Below, piece after piece: positions 24,647 to 37,144 of a stretch of DNA of 64,000 nucleotides. Both the position numbers and the translations under genes were made by a program. The notes under the pieces were generated by a model that did not search any database, had not been told where the DNA came from, and saw only the letters and a program-made list of their open reading frames with translations. Origin of the DNA: Quercus robur (lineage: Eukaryota; Streptophyta; Magnoliopsida; Fagales; Fagaceae); assembly GCF_932294415.1 (NCBI RefSeq), contig NC_065541.1, forward strand, positions 52,182,290 to 52,246,289, given 5' to 3'. Positions within the stretch are counted from its first letter, which is position 1; every line of letters starts with the position of its first letter.

Positions 24647-24845
24647 CTGTTTGAGACCCGCTTATTTTGTTATAACTGAATTTTTTTTTTTCTAAAAGTA
24701 CAGTAAATAAAGGTAAAAGTTAATTAAAATAATACAATAAAACTCATGAATAGTACCAAAAAGTGCAATGAAATCCATAAATAGTAGTAAAAATAAACTA
24801 AATTGTAAAATAAGTTGTCTTTTTAATTTTGAGCCAAACACACAC
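24647..24845 (+). mobile_element. Small TIR element, family copy E
   Basis: The left end 'ctgtttgagacccgcttatt' and right end 'gccaaacacacac' are intact, with the family interior between. It sits exactly at the junction between the two duplication units. Confidence 0.6.
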
Positions 24846-24994
24846 TAAAATAATATGTTAAAGATTTTTTTATTTTTATCTCTAAAATAAAGAGAAATAT
24901 AATATTATATGAAAATGCAAATTTTTTTTGTACAGTAAATAATGTACTAACTGAAAATATAATATCATATGTATCACATCACATCATTTAACGT

Positions 24995-25515
24995 GGGGCA
25001 ATACGGCGTCATTTGATAGCCATTGCGGGGCAACACAATGGATTTGTGAGTCTCGAATTCCAATGTTTGACACCGCCCAATGGATTTGAGTATGGTTGGA
25101 AGAAGAAGAAAAGTGTGAAAAAGAAAGGAACCATGTATTGGTTGGCATGATGGCTTCTATTTACAAAATTGCCTATGTTTTTTTTTTTTTTTTTTTTGGT
25201 GGGGGGTGGGGGGTTAAAAACACAAAACTCATATTCAGAACACCTAAGAGATGAATGGAAAACTCACAAACAAGCAATATGGTGGCATTTGATAGCCATT
25301 GCGGGGCAACACAATGGATTTGTGAGTCTCGAATTCCAAGGTTTGACACCGCCCAATGGATTTGAGTTTGGTTGGAAGAAGAAGAAAAGTGAGAAAAAGA
25401 GAGGAACCATATATTGGTTGGCATGATGGCTTCTATTTACAAAATTGCCTTTTTTTTATTTATTAAAAACACAAAGCCCAATATTGAGAACACCTAAGAG
25501 ATGAATGGAAAACTC
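24995..25515 (+). repeat. Pair of about 276-bp sub-repeats, unit 2
   Basis: The counterpart of the pair at 22835-23385, offset internally by 276 bases. Since both units have the pair, the sub-repeat doubling came before the 2.16-kb duplication. Confidence 0.8.
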
Positions 25516-26805
25516 ACAAACGAGCAAATGAAGATGATACTATTTAAATTTTCTTTTATTTCCAATGAATTCACCTTATTCTCCTCTCTCAACAAATTTG
25601 TGAGTTTCTTATGAATTTTCTTCTTATATATATGTTTTACCATCTATGGATATAAGTGATGAAACAACCTTATTTCATAGATATTTTGTCGAGGGGGAAA
25701 TTGATGCCTCTATTTAAGATGTTGGGAAGCCAAGCCGAAACTCGACTATGGGCTCTTGAGATGGTACCCAAAGGCTTTCGACGTGATGACAAAGCCTATC
25801 AAAGCAAGAAACAAAGGTTGTACTTGACAAAATAACAACAAAAGCCCAATGAAAAACACGTTATAATACTTAATTAGTACATTAGTGGTCCTGGTCTGAT
25901 AGTTTAAGTGAAATAAAATCTCTAGTGGTAAAGGTAAAATTACACCTAGTCCATAAAAAATAGATTTAAACAGTCTAATGGTCAATGATTAAATAAGTTT
26001 AGGAATGTGTTAACTCTTGGGAGTCCTTGCATGTCTCGGTTAGAGGAGTTCATTATACTTTCAGCCATCGTTACATCAATGTGAGCGAAAAGTTCAATTG
26101 TTACATATACATTATATCCTTCAACCGTAAAATAAAAGGTTCCATGGGAATAGGGAAATGATTAATTGGCATGGTGTGAAGGAAAAGAGGGATCTCAACT
26201 CAGTGCAACAAGTATTAAATAAAGATTTTGATAAGTGTGTGTTCATAAAGCATGAATGAGACAATATAGGCTGTTTTGAGTGAGCAGGACGAGATTAACT
26301 CTGAGGTTAAGGCTTTCTATGAGTAATGGGTTGTTTGTGGGTAGTGAGCTGTTTGTGAGTAGTGGGAGATATTTATGAGTTGTGATTGTGTGAAGGAGAT
26401 GGAAGAATGTTCTGAGATTAGATGAGTGTGGGCTGAAGGGGATGAGCAATGAGCTTAAAGAGAGCCAAACCACTAGCAAAAATGGCAAATAGACCAGGAG
26501 TTTTAAAGGGAGTAGTTGTCCCTATGGGCTGAGATGCTTATATTTTTATAATGGAGTTTTAAGGAAGCATTAATTAATATGAGTCCAAAAAAAACGTAGG
26601 GTTAATCAGAGGTGGGGAACCAAGGTTAATCTTCCTGGGATTTTTGGTCAGAAGTAGAAGGTTTACTTTATGGGCTGTTTTGCTTCTTTGGGTAATGATG
26701 GGATTTTGAAGTGCTTTGCATTAAATGCCAAGATTTATGAGGCTGAGCTTAATCAATGAGATTTGAGGTGTGTATCAAGAGCAAATCCTAAAACTGCAAT
26801 TGAGT

Positions 26806-28864
26806 TTTAGACCCCTAAGAAGTAAGATTCAACACCCCAAGCCAAGTGTCAAGTTCTAAGCCTACTTTAGGGAGTTCCGCTGGAGGTCCCTTTATGCCCT
26901 TTAAACTACATGTTCCCAATTTTTCCCCTCTAGGATTCATGGGCTTAGGACGTGGATCATATCTTGAACTTTTTTAACATTTATAGCATCAATTTGCTGG
27001 AGCTTGGATAATTTGGTTTCAACTCCCCTTCCGCTGGAGCTGCAGTCTTAAGGAAGGTGATGGAGTTCCATCATCCTTTAGGCTTTAGCAACTATGACAG
27101 CCCTTGGGCACTGTTCATGTCAGGTAAAGGGTGGCAGAAAACTGATGTGACAGCCCTAGTTCATCCTTAAAGGCTTGGTTCTCTTGTAGAGGTCTCTAGT
27201 TGCCTTTTTGGTTAGGGATGAATAAGTGCTGGTTGTCCACTCTCACTCTTTTGTCTCTTGTTGGTGCCTTTTGGATCGAGCTTGCTTACCTAGGTCGGGT
27301 TGTGTGCATCCTACAAAATGGACATTAACAACACATGTTTGCCGTAGGCTTTTATTCCTCGTGGACTTTCGTTAATGAACACTTTGGTTTTTTCTTTTTC
27401 ATAGATACTTGCAATAGGCCTTTGGGCAATTAGTTGTAATATTTGAAACAATAGGACAAGCTTCCAAATGCTCTTGTAAATTCCATCTTTTAAATAACGC
27501 TCATTGTTTCTAATAACTGCATCATAATGTAAATGTTGAGCTTGTAGGTTTGAATACTTACCATGAGTGTCGATGTCATGACACAAATGGTGATCATATA
27601 CTTCATGGGTTTATAACATCATCTTCAAGATAACCCCCAATGAGTTTTTTTATAAGACAATTGCCATCGCAATATTTAGGCAATGATTATACCATGATAT
27701 ATTATTTTTCCTTGCTAAGCGTTCAATAATCTTGGGCTCTTTTGATAAAATAGTGCCAGTGAAAAAAATGGGCTTGGGATATTGCCAATGGGGACTTGGG
27801 CTTTTGATATTGCCAGTGGGAACTAGGCTTTGATGTTGCCAATGAAAATTGGGTTTTAAATATTGCCAATGAGAATTGGGCTTTTGGATAAATAAATTAT
27901 CATGAGTTTAAACCATGGGCTTTGATTATGAACTTGAATTCCATTGAAAAAGTTGTTTTGCCATGGATTTGAATCGTGGGCTTTTCAAACATTACTAAGC
28001 ATAAGTATTCTCGGTCTTTAGATAATATTAGATTTTGTCTCGCTCACTAAATAATTCGGGCTTTTACGAGAAAGTATTGGCTCCTATAGCATAGCCCAAT
28101 TTTGTGGTAGAAAGGAGAAAGGTTGTGGGCTAGCATAGTGATAGTTGGTAAATATATTTAAGCATGTCCAATAATACATTTGAAAGGAAAATAAATAGGT
28201 GTTATTTAAATAACATTAGGTGAAAGGAAAAGTACCCCAACATATTCCATGCCAAAAAAAAAAAAGTTAACCAAAATTGGGATTTAATAGATTTATTTTG
28301 CAAATTTATCATTACGGGTAGTTTCTACAAATGATAGGACCAATGACATTTAAAACACTTAAGTGGTTATTCTATGCTAGGTATGAAGAACTTGTTATTC
28401 TTAATTAAAGTTTGAAACTCATATAATTAACCTCTTTCACCAATCGAGTTACATATATTAAACATATTCATACCTAATGATTTGGGTATGTTTAGTATCG
28501 ATTCTTATACTACTGTTCAGGGGGTCGATAAGCTAATTCCTGTATTTTTATTTATTTATATATAGGTAAAGTAAACAATTCAAAACAGATCCTTCTTGAA
28601 AATTGGAAAAAAATAAAAAATTGTTAGAAATCATCACGCAGTAAATCAACCAAGTCTAAAGTGATTTATCTTTCCCTTTCAAGTTTACCAACTATGATAC
28701 GTATCAAAATATGACTTTCAAGCAAAATTCCAAATTAGTGGATACTGCCACCAATTAGAGTGGCGATATAATTTGCATTTTAAGCTGATTTGATAAAATA
28801 AATTTACTAATTTTACACTTCTTTGTTTTTAGATTTCGTTGGAAAATATGAAATATGGTGGAGA
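26806..28864. other. Unassigned intergenic, repeat-like
   Basis: No gene is supportable. The part at 26870-27310 has moderate GC and a mobile-element feel, but no recognisable domain or LTR pair. The remainder is AT-rich. A minisatellite lies inside (separate entry). Confidence 0.35.
27733..27890 (+). repeat. Minisatellite, about 30-bp unit
   Basis: Four to five imperfect units built around 'tattgccaatgggaa..tgggctttt' follow one another, with the clearest units between 27768 and 27885. A looser 'gggcttt' word recurs down to about 28060. Confidence 0.65.
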
Positions 28865-29813
28865 TTTTTTTTTTTTTTGAGAAACCAGACCCGAAGCCGA
28901 AGGTCTGCTATATTGAACGAAAACAGAGACTACAAAACATCATTAGAAACCAGAGGAGCTATTTCGCTAGGAACGGATTCAATCCAGACCTGAAGCTCAT
29001 TACCAGACTTAGACATTCTAGCAAGATAATGGGCAACTAAATTGCCTAAACGTTTTACATGCACAAAGTTACAAGAGCGGAAGCTGCGAGCCAGAAGCAG
29101 GGAGTCCGACAAAACAAGGCCGAACTCGGGATGATTCGTATCACCTCCACACAGAGCCGATGTTACAATCAAAGAGTCACCCTCAAAAGTAGCATCGAAA
29201 ATGCACAATTCCAAAGCAAACAGGGCAGCTCTTCTACATGCAAGAGCTTCAACCGTGGCAACAGCAAGGGGAAGGGGAATTCTCTCTGAAAGGGCCCCGA
29301 TTACATTACCTTGAGCATCCCCGCCGCCCCAATTTCTTTGAAGATCGCTCCGTCGTAGTTCACTTTGTAGCACGGGGAGATGGGAGGGCGCCACCTGACA
29401 CGCCCCACAGACACGGCAGGGGAATGGGGATTGTGCAGAACCTGAGCAGCCGAGAAGTCATGAAGAAACCGGATGGCCTTGGGTCTGACTTCATGATAGC
29501 CAAAAGAGTTGTTCTGCAGGCGATCAACATTTCTTTTCTCCCAGATCAGCCAGAAAATCACAGCAAGAAGATCCAGATTGGCACTACCACGAACCGAGAA
29601 AAACAGCTCAAGGAGGTCTGCAAATTTTGAAAGCTTATGCTTAAGCAGATTTTTACTTAGGCCATCAGCTTCCCAGATAATCCTTAGAGCAGGGCAGCCC
29701 CACAGAGCATGAATAGTATCCCTCACAATCAGATTTACAGCCTGGACAAGAAACCGATTGGACCACATGCCATCAGATTTACAGCCTGGACAAGAAACCG
29801 ATTGGACCACATG
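28865..29813 (-). mobile_element. 5'-truncated LINE with RNase H domain
   Basis: The T-run 28865-28878 is the poly-A tail on the minus strand. Reading from 29810: a zf-RVT tail (DTIHALWGCPALRIIWE, VIFWLIWEKRNVDRLQ), then the start of a plant LINE RNase H domain (YKVNYDGAIFKE), a frame break near 29320, and the rest of RNase H (DAQGNVIGALSERIPLP, EALACRRAALFALELC, FEGDSLIVTSAL, FVHVKRLGNLVAHYLAR). The frame break and 5' truncation make it inactive. The RNase H domain sets it apart from the LINEs at 14547, 17955 and 51705. Confidence 0.88.
29728..29813. repeat. Tandem repeat of about 43 bp at the LINE 5' end
   Basis: The block from 'atcagatttacagcctgg' to 'gattggaccacatgcc' appears twice back to back. 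Both copies lie at the truncated 5' terminus of the RNase H LINE. Confidence 0.85.
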
Positions 29814-31053
29814 CCTTTTCCAAAGATAAATGAAGGGTTTGGATTGTCACATGAATATAAGTTTAGGGTTTAAATTGGCATAATAAAAAACATACGGCGA
29901 AACAAACATAATAAAAAACTAACGTAATACGATGTATTTTTTTTTTTTCCCTCTCCCAAATATTTAATTCATTTACAAAAATAATATAAAACTAATTATT
30001 TTTTTGGACTTCAGCCCCAAAAAATGATGAGCTCCAAAATTTGACTTGATTTCTTCACAGTTGTACACCGGCTCATTACATTACAGCAGCAGTTTCCCTC
30101 TTTCATCACCTTCAACAAAGCTTTTGCGGTGAGTCTATGTTTCTCTCAAGCGTTTTTAGTATTTTGTCTGACCAAAAAAAGACATCTTTTATTGTATACT
30201 ACAAACCAAAAGATGAGCTTTGCTAATACTAAGTAAAATTGAACCATTTGATTACTAATTTGGTGGAATTAATGAGGGTTATTGACTTGTAGTTGAAAAA
30301 TAGTTAATGGGTTTTCTGTGAGATGGATAGATTGAGCAAAATTTTTGGTCATATTTTGATGGCCAGAAAATATCATTTGAAAGGCTTTCAAATGATTGTG
30401 AGTAAGCTGGACTGTGATGGGTTTAACATAAAATTTTAGAGTTACTTCTTAAAAAATAATGAACGAAAAAGTTTAGTGCTTCCTTTGGTGTTTGTGAAAA
30501 GTGAGTGCTTCCTGGAAGTGGTATTGAAAACCCTCCAATGTTTTGGTGCTTATAGCCATATGAGCTTAGATACTCAGGGGATAATTCACTGAATATTTCC
30601 AAAATTATGGACTTTAAAAAAAAAAAAATTTTTATGTACATGAGTTATTCAAGGTGATACTGATTCTCTAGTAATGCGGATCTGTGCACATTTTTTCTTT
30701 ATATCTTATAAGGTGGTATATCTTTGAAGTAAATGGCAGGTAAGGCTTTGTTTGCAGTTTTGAAAGAGTTGTTTTTTGAAATGGCAAAACTTCTACTAAT
30801 CTTGTGTTTCTACTACTTGAAATACATATTTGATAATTGTTTAAAGAGTATCAACAATGAAATGATGAAATATATGACATGATGTGAATTGTGAAGTGTC
30901 TTCTTTTAAATTAGAAAATGCGAAGGACATGTTAAAAGAACAAGCTTCAAGTGTCTATAATCTCAATAAAGTTGGCTTTCGATGGATACACAGGATTGAT
31001 ATTTGATCACTAATTTGCTAGCAGGACCAGTTTGTAGGGAGCTTAAGGTGACA
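29814..31053 (+). other. Promoter and 5' UTR of the AtuA-like gene
   Basis: A likely noncoding first exon ends at 30128 with donor GCG|GTGAGT. The matching acceptor is at 31023-31024 (GCAG), which leaves a 5' UTR intron of about 895 bases and a short leader (31025-31053) before the ATG. The leader region 30055-30128 is pyrimidine-rich and 'gttgtacaccggctcatt' lies at its start. No TATA box is clear. Confidence 0.5.
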
Positions 31054-34000
31054 ATGGAAAGCCAGGACAGAGATGAAATTCATAATTGTGTGATCAAGCT
31101 GGTAGTTTGCATTTCTTTCCCTTAAATTTCTTTCATTTTGGTTGTTGTTCATTTGGCATGGAGAAGCAGTGGAAGAGATGAGTATGTTGAACGTTAACTG
31201 CAGAGAGTTAATCCTCAAAAGCGAAGGGAGAAGGTTTATATTGGCTGTGGAGCTGGGTTTGGAGGTGACAGGCCAATGGCTGCTCTTAAGTTGCTTCAGA
31301 GAGTTAAAGAGCTAAACTATCTAGTACTGGAATGCCTAGCAGAGCGTACTCTTGCTGAACGGTATCAGTTTATGGTGTCTGGTGGTGATGGTTATGATTC
31401 TTGGAGTATGTGTCTACTATTCATACACAGTTCTAAATTCTAATATCCTTTTCAATAAAGTTCATATATAGTCCACCTTCAATCAACAAATTTTTTTTTA
31501 AAGCTTGGTGACATTTAATTAATGGTCTGGTTTATGTCCCCTCTAATGTTGCAAAAGTTGGGATGTGCACTGCCTAGCATAACTATTGAGAGGAACTCTA
31601 ACCTTTTTGCTAGATTTGTGGACTCCTTTAGAAAGTAAGTGTTCGGTTGTTTGTAAATAGGCAATTTACATATCCAGAGACTAGGGTTTCGTAAAACTCT
31701 ATGTGTGTTCACTCTTAATTGCAAAATGCGAGGGTTATATCATAAAAAAGCTATGACATAACTCTGTAAGTTGTCCATGCATGTCTTAATTTTGTTATGC
31801 TAATTGTATCTAGTCAGTTTTGTGATATATAGTCTTATACTTTTTTCCCTGGGGTTATTCTCTGATACTTTTTGATGGTTTTGCAGTTTCGCATTGGATG
31901 CGTTTGCTTTTACCTTTGGCTATGGAGAGACGAACTTGCTTAATTACGAACATGGGTGCAAGTAAGAAACTAATATTAGCCAATATTAATTCAAATGGCA
32001 CATCTCCTCCTTTTGTAAGAGAAAGGTGGAGGGTGAGGTTGTGGGTTCAAGACCCATTGGGTGCATGTGTAACTTCCTATAAAAAAAAAATTATAATGCA
32101 CTTTGCTTGGTACTTCTTTATGCTTTTAATAGATGGCTTATGTCTTATTCTTTGCCTTTTGAACCTTTCTCATTCCCTTTCTGGAAAGTGGATCCTTGTG
32201 GTGCCCAAGAAAAGGTTAGGGAAATAGCTAGCAGCCTGGGGCTTAGTGTCTCTATTGCCGTGGCTCATGAGACTTTTGTCACAGAATCAGGTACTCTTAG
32301 TTGCATAAGAGAATGCTAAATGAATTATATAAAGATTGTCACATTACTGAAAAACCACTATTGTGCAACCTTTATATCTATCAAGGTCAATTAGGAAATT
32401 TAATTGAATACCATGCAGATGTTTCTTTCCCTTTATGTTTTGATGCAATGACTTTCAACTTACAACCCAATTATTTTCATTATGTATCCAGGATCACCAT
32501 CCTCACTCGAGAAGTCATATTTAATGGGAGGTGTAAGATTCTTGTCTTGCATGTTCTCTTCATTAGTATTTGATGTTCAAATAAAAAAAAAAAACTTGTA
32601 TACTCCTTTTTATTTTTTTATTTTTCAAACTTCTGTTGTTACATGTTAGCCACATACAGTGTAGTCAAAGGCCATCTAGGCACTCGCCTAGACTCTTGCC
32701 TTCTAGGCAACCACCTGAGCACCTTAAACAGACTGTAAGGCATTTGAGGCAAGAGTCTCAATGAAATTCAGCAAAAAGGAAAAAAAAAGAAAAAAAGAGA
32801 GGCAGTTTTGTAATTTGGCAAAAAAGGATAGTTATATACTTCAATTCAAGTTAGTGGGTGTGTCTTTCTCTTGCATTCTTCTTTCTCACCTCTCTTTCTT
32901 TCTGCATCAATTTAGAAATATATATATTTTTTTAGATTTCAATCATAATCTTTTAGCTTTAATAGTTGGTTCTCTCCCTTTTTTTTTTTTTTAATTGTAT
33001 ATATGAGATTACTGTAAAGTTTGAAAAATTCAAACCATGCCTAACAAGCATTAGATACATACAATTTATAATATTTATATTTAGAGTTCAGTATCTTGGT
33101 TCACTCAGGTGAGCACTTTTTTGTCAACTCACGAGGATGTGCCTTAAGTTCATTTTTTTTTCCCTTTGACTACACTGGCTACATAATCTGAGGCACCTTT
33201 TCATTGGCATGTGATGCTTGCATAAATAAACCTTTTCTTTTAATGAATTATTTAATCACTATTGAAATTCCCCTCTTTTTTATTACTACTTTGTAAATCT
33301 GAATCCTATCTTTTTGTCTTAATGTATTAAGGGTGCTAGTACATATCTGGGAGCTGCTCCTATTGTTGAATGTTTGGAGAAGTACCAGCCAAACGTGATA
33401 ATAACTTCCCGGGTTGCAGATGCTTCCTTATTCTTAGCACCAATGGTATAAAACCTAATTTCTTCATATCCGCTCTTCTATACCCTCTTTTTGAATAAAT
33501 TAGTAACATGTTTACCGAATTTTCTGAAACTGATTTTTATCAAATTTGTAATGTTGCTTCATGCATGCAATATTGTTTCAGTTTTAAATACTACAAATGA
33601 TCACATCTATCAACTATGCTGCTGAAATATACCAGTCATCAGTGTGTTCAATGATTGTAGTTTTCTGCCCCTTCTCTCTTGGTCCAGATTATAAGTTGAA
33701 GTTAATGTTCTGATATATAACCAATTATTGAAGATGAATATTTGTTAGGTTAACATAGTTTGAATACAAAGATCAAGTACAAATAATTTCTTACTGCCTA
33801 GAAGAATTTTGCAACTTGATAAAGACTTGGGTTTACAAATGATGAAATATTGTTGTACTTTGTACCATGTAGTCAATTATTTGAGTAGCTATTTACTTTT
33901 TTAAGTTTTTCACTGCAGTGTGGAATAATTGAGTCCTCTCATCTTGTCAACATCACTGTTCTCTAATTTCCTTTTGGATAGTTAATTTAAAATCACATTG

Positions 34001-35081
34001 GTACATGATTAGGTCTATGAACTAGGTTGGAATTGGGATGACCTACAGCATCTAGCACAGGGGTCTCTGGCTGGCCACCTTCTTGAGTGTGGTTGTCAAC
34101 TCACAGGGGGGTACTTTATGCATCCAGGTGACTTTCTCTTTTAGCTTGAGGTGTAATCAGGCGAAAGTGGTATTCTAGTATGAGTTTTATATGTGTGTAA
34201 TGTTTTTCATTTTTGCTATTGCAGGAGACAAGTATCGAGACATATCGTTCCCTCAGCTCCTAGATTTGTCACTTCCTTATGCTGAAATTTGTTTTGATGG
34301 AAATGTATGTGTGGCAAAGGCAGAAGGTAGTGGTGGGGTATTAAATGTCAGTACTTGTGCTGAACAACTTCTTTATGAGGTTGGTGATCCAGGTGCTTAT
34401 GTCACCCCTGATGTGGTAAGTTGGGTGTGTGTGGAATCAGTTTTTATTATTGTGTATATAAATGTGAAACAATTAAAAAATTGTCCTTGAACACAGATCA
34501 TTGATATTCGGGATGTTTCATTCCACCCATTGTCAAGCTCTAAGGTTCTATGCATTGGGGCAAAACCATCTGCTGCATCAGTGCCTGATAAACTCCTGCG
34601 GTTGGTTCCAAAGGTATCTCTAGTGTGTATTATTCTGAGTTGGTTATATAGGAGTTAATGATAATTTAAGGACCAATTTTTTTATGGTCTTTGATGGAGT
34701 AGAACATTCTGCCTTTGTAATTAAATAGCATATTTTGAGGGCATTGTTTGATTGGATGCATGCTCTAGGCGGTATCCCCTCCATGTCTTTTGTTGATTTT
34801 ATTGACTTTCTTTTCTTTTGAGTTGCACCCTTTGAAAAGGGCTAGTGCACATCCATTTTTTTTGTCTTTCCCTTTTATTTTTCTAATAAAATTTTTACTT
34901 ATAAAAAGAAAGGGACCTATTTTCATGATTATCACGTTTCTAGCTTGCAATTTCAAGTTGGCTGATCTGATGCTTATGTTCAGTCTTCTCACTTAAATTA
35001 TATCATGTGTTTGAGTGATGCCCCAGCACATTCCCTTTGTTTTTTTTTTTTTTGATAAGCATTCCCCTTGTTCTTAAGTCA

Positions 35082-35112
<31 letters not shown>

Positions 35113-37144
35113 TTTTCTTTTTCTTTTTCTAATGTTTTAATATTTCTAATTTTCAGGACTGTGGATGGAAAGGATGGGGAGAGATATCCTATGGAGGATA
35201 TGAATGTGTTAAACGTGCTCAAGCAGCTGAATTTCTGGTAGATAAGCTTGCTAGCTTTATATCTTTTAATGGTATTTTGACATAATTTAAGTGTGAACTA
35301 AATTAAATTTGACTTCTCAGAATGAATCTATATTGATTCTGCTGTTTGAAGGAGACTACTTGGAACATCAAATTAGTTTTGCTTATACCTTTTCTGAGAA
35401 GTAATATTTCTTTAATATTTTATTAGGTTAGATCATGGATGGAAGAAGTATTTCCTGGTGTTGACTGCCGTATACTTTCTTACATAATTGGACATGATAG
35501 CCTCAAGGCAACCAGCATTGATGATAATGCTTCATTGTTGAAAACCATTGAAGATATTAGGTTACGCATGGATGGATTATTTGAGTTTAAGGAACATGCA
35601 GTCCAATTTGCTAGAGAGTTTTCAGCTTTATATACAAATGGACCGGCTGGTGGTGGTGGCATCAGGTCAGTTTCTTATCAGCTTGTGCATCCATGGATGT
35701 TACACTTAGTGTAACTCTTTGTAATATTACACCAGTCCATAATTCTTTATTGGATGAATAATTTGAAAATCCCACCGTTGGATTACATATTCTCGTTGTT
35801 CTTAATATGCATGCCAAGTTTCATGCTATTTGCTATCTGATCCACAAACTCATGTTTTATGTATATTTTGAACATTAAAAAAAATAAAATTTAAACATTT
35901 TATGATGAGATAGTTATAGAGCTTAGATCATATTGATATTTTACAAGCATAGAAAGGATATGGAGATAATGAAATCCAACTGTTGATTTGTCGAAAATAC
36001 TCTTTTAGTGAAAAGTTATGGAGGGATATAGCATCACAAAGTATTAAGAAATTTGAACTTGACCTATATATATTGAGAAATTTACTGTGAGACCTTGCTA
36101 CCTGTAATGATGATAGATTCACTACTATACATGATTATTCTGTTTGTTTATTGAATGCAGCACGGGACATAAGAAAGAGATTGTTCTTCAAAAACAATTG
36201 GTACTCTCTCTCTCTCTCTTCCCCACCCCCTCCCCCCAGTAAAAAAAATGAAAGGAAATCACAGTGCTCCTAGGATTAGTACCTGGAGAAAAATTGGTCC
36301 AAGAGGTCAATTAAGGAACATGAAACTTTGTTGTTATCAAGCTATAATCTAATAGTTTTACTCTTCCTCTTATTTCTTTGAATACTTTTCATTTGCAGTC
36401 TAATGTTGACTGTCAATTTTAATTGAACTAAAACCTGTGATAATCTTTGCTAAGCAGGTTGGCTTGTCAAGTATATTCAGTAATTGATCAAAACCTTATA
36501 TTTCACTTTGACATTATGCAGTGCAAGTGAAGAAATTCTTGATAAAATGTTTAGTTATTCAGGTTGATCGTGAACATGTTCTATGGCAAACTGGAGTGAA
36601 AGAGTCTCTAATAATAGAATCCTGTGGCCAAGGAGCTGCCGTCGAAAGTCTAACAAAAACACATGTTTTGCATGAATCTGTATTGCCACCAAAGACACAT
36701 GCTGATACTAGTAACCTTTTCATGGATTTACCGTCTCCCAAAATCAACCACTCTCCTGCTCCATCTGGCCAGAAGATTCCACTCTATGATGTAGCACATA
36801 GTAGAGCTGGTGACAAAGGAAATGACTTGAACTTTTCCATTGTCCCACATTTTGCTCCAGATATTGAGCGGTTGAAGTTGATCATAACACCCCAATGGGT
36901 AAAGGAAGTAGTCTCAACTCTTCTAAATACCTCCTCATTTCCTAATTCAGATTCCAATGATAAGGACAAATGGGTCGATGAACATGTCGAGGTGGAAATA
37001 TATGAAGTTAAGGGAATACAATCTTTGAATGTTGTGGTACGAAACATTCTCGATGGTGGTGTCAACTGCTCTCGAAGGATTGACCGGCATGGAAAGACCA
37101 TCTCAGATCTCATATTGTGCCAGCGAGTTGTATTGCCTCCCTAA
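31054..37144 (+). CDS. AtuA-like (DUF1446) protein, 648 residues
   Basis: Thirteen coding exons join in phase: 31054-31101, 31204-31405, 31887-31961, 32189-32290, 32492-32532, 33332-33445, 34013-34127, 34225-34415, 34497-34613, 35157-35237, 35427-35665, 36161-36200 and 36563-37144 (TAA). Residues about 27-450 form the DUF1446/AtuA core, with VYIGCGAGFGGDRP, ITNMGAMDP, VIITSRVADASLFLAPMV, GCQLTGGYFMHPG, GDPGAYVTPDV and the glycine run GPAGGGGISTGHKKE. A variable linker (about 456-520) leads to a C-terminal AtuA-like ferredoxin-fold domain (about 526-648) with DVAHSRAGDKGNDLNFSI and DGGVNCSRRIDRHGKT. The bacterial namesake AtuA belongs to acyclic terpene utilisation, but its chemistry is not settled. 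No signal peptide or membrane helix is evident, so a soluble protein is likely. The plant function is unknown to me. A SINE and a LINE tail lie in introns without touching exons. Confidence 0.92.
31985..32094 (+). mobile_element. tRNA-derived SINE, 5'-degraded
   Basis: It contains a B-box-like 'gtgggttcaagacc' at 32041-32054, preceded by 'caaatggcacatctcctcc' and 'agaaaggtggagggtgaggt'. The tail 'taacttcctat' ends in a run of A. The same body occurs at 59172-59295. It lies only 24 bases inside the intron after the exon ending at 31961. Confidence 0.6.
34735..34912 (+). mobile_element. LINE 3' tail fragment
   Basis: The plus strand encodes LFDWMHALGGIPSMSF, which matches the LFDWSRAWGL C-terminal signature of the LINEs at 17730 and 17955. 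It is followed by 'ctaataaaatttttactta' and an A-rich end. A very short 5'-truncated insertion in an intron of the AtuA-like gene. Confidence 0.5.
35081..35103. repeat. (TA)n microsatellite
   Basis: About eleven TA units followed by a T-run, in the intron before the exon at 35157. Confidence 0.9.
35763..36010 (+). repeat. Interspersed noncoding repeat (second copy of 20725)
   Basis: It carries the same ordered words as 20725-21010, including 'cccaccgttggattacat' and 'tgatccacaaactcatg'. Near its right end 'gaaatccaactgttgattt' (about 35968) partly mirrors the left end 'aatcccaccgttggatt', which suggests a large imperfect hairpin. It lies in an intron of the AtuA-like gene. Confidence 0.6.

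Larger units (their letters stand above)
22500..26805 (+). repeat. Tandem duplication, two units of about 2.16 kb
   Basis: Unit 1 is about 22500-24646 and unit 2 about 24647-26805. Corresponding landmarks are offset by 2159-2168 bases: 'catttgatag' at 22851 and 25010, and again at 23118 and 25286. Both units begin with a small TIR element and end in a shared stretch 'gtgtatcaagagcaaatcct'. They differ by scattered substitutions and short indels, so the event is not recent. I see no convincing protein gene in either unit. Confidence 0.85.

Noticed and set aside
23567-25985. Duplicated open frames encoding MNYQTRTTNVLIKY-type peptides
   Set aside because: The two copies have different starts and lengths, with no known domain. 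They simply reflect the 2.16-kb tandem duplication.
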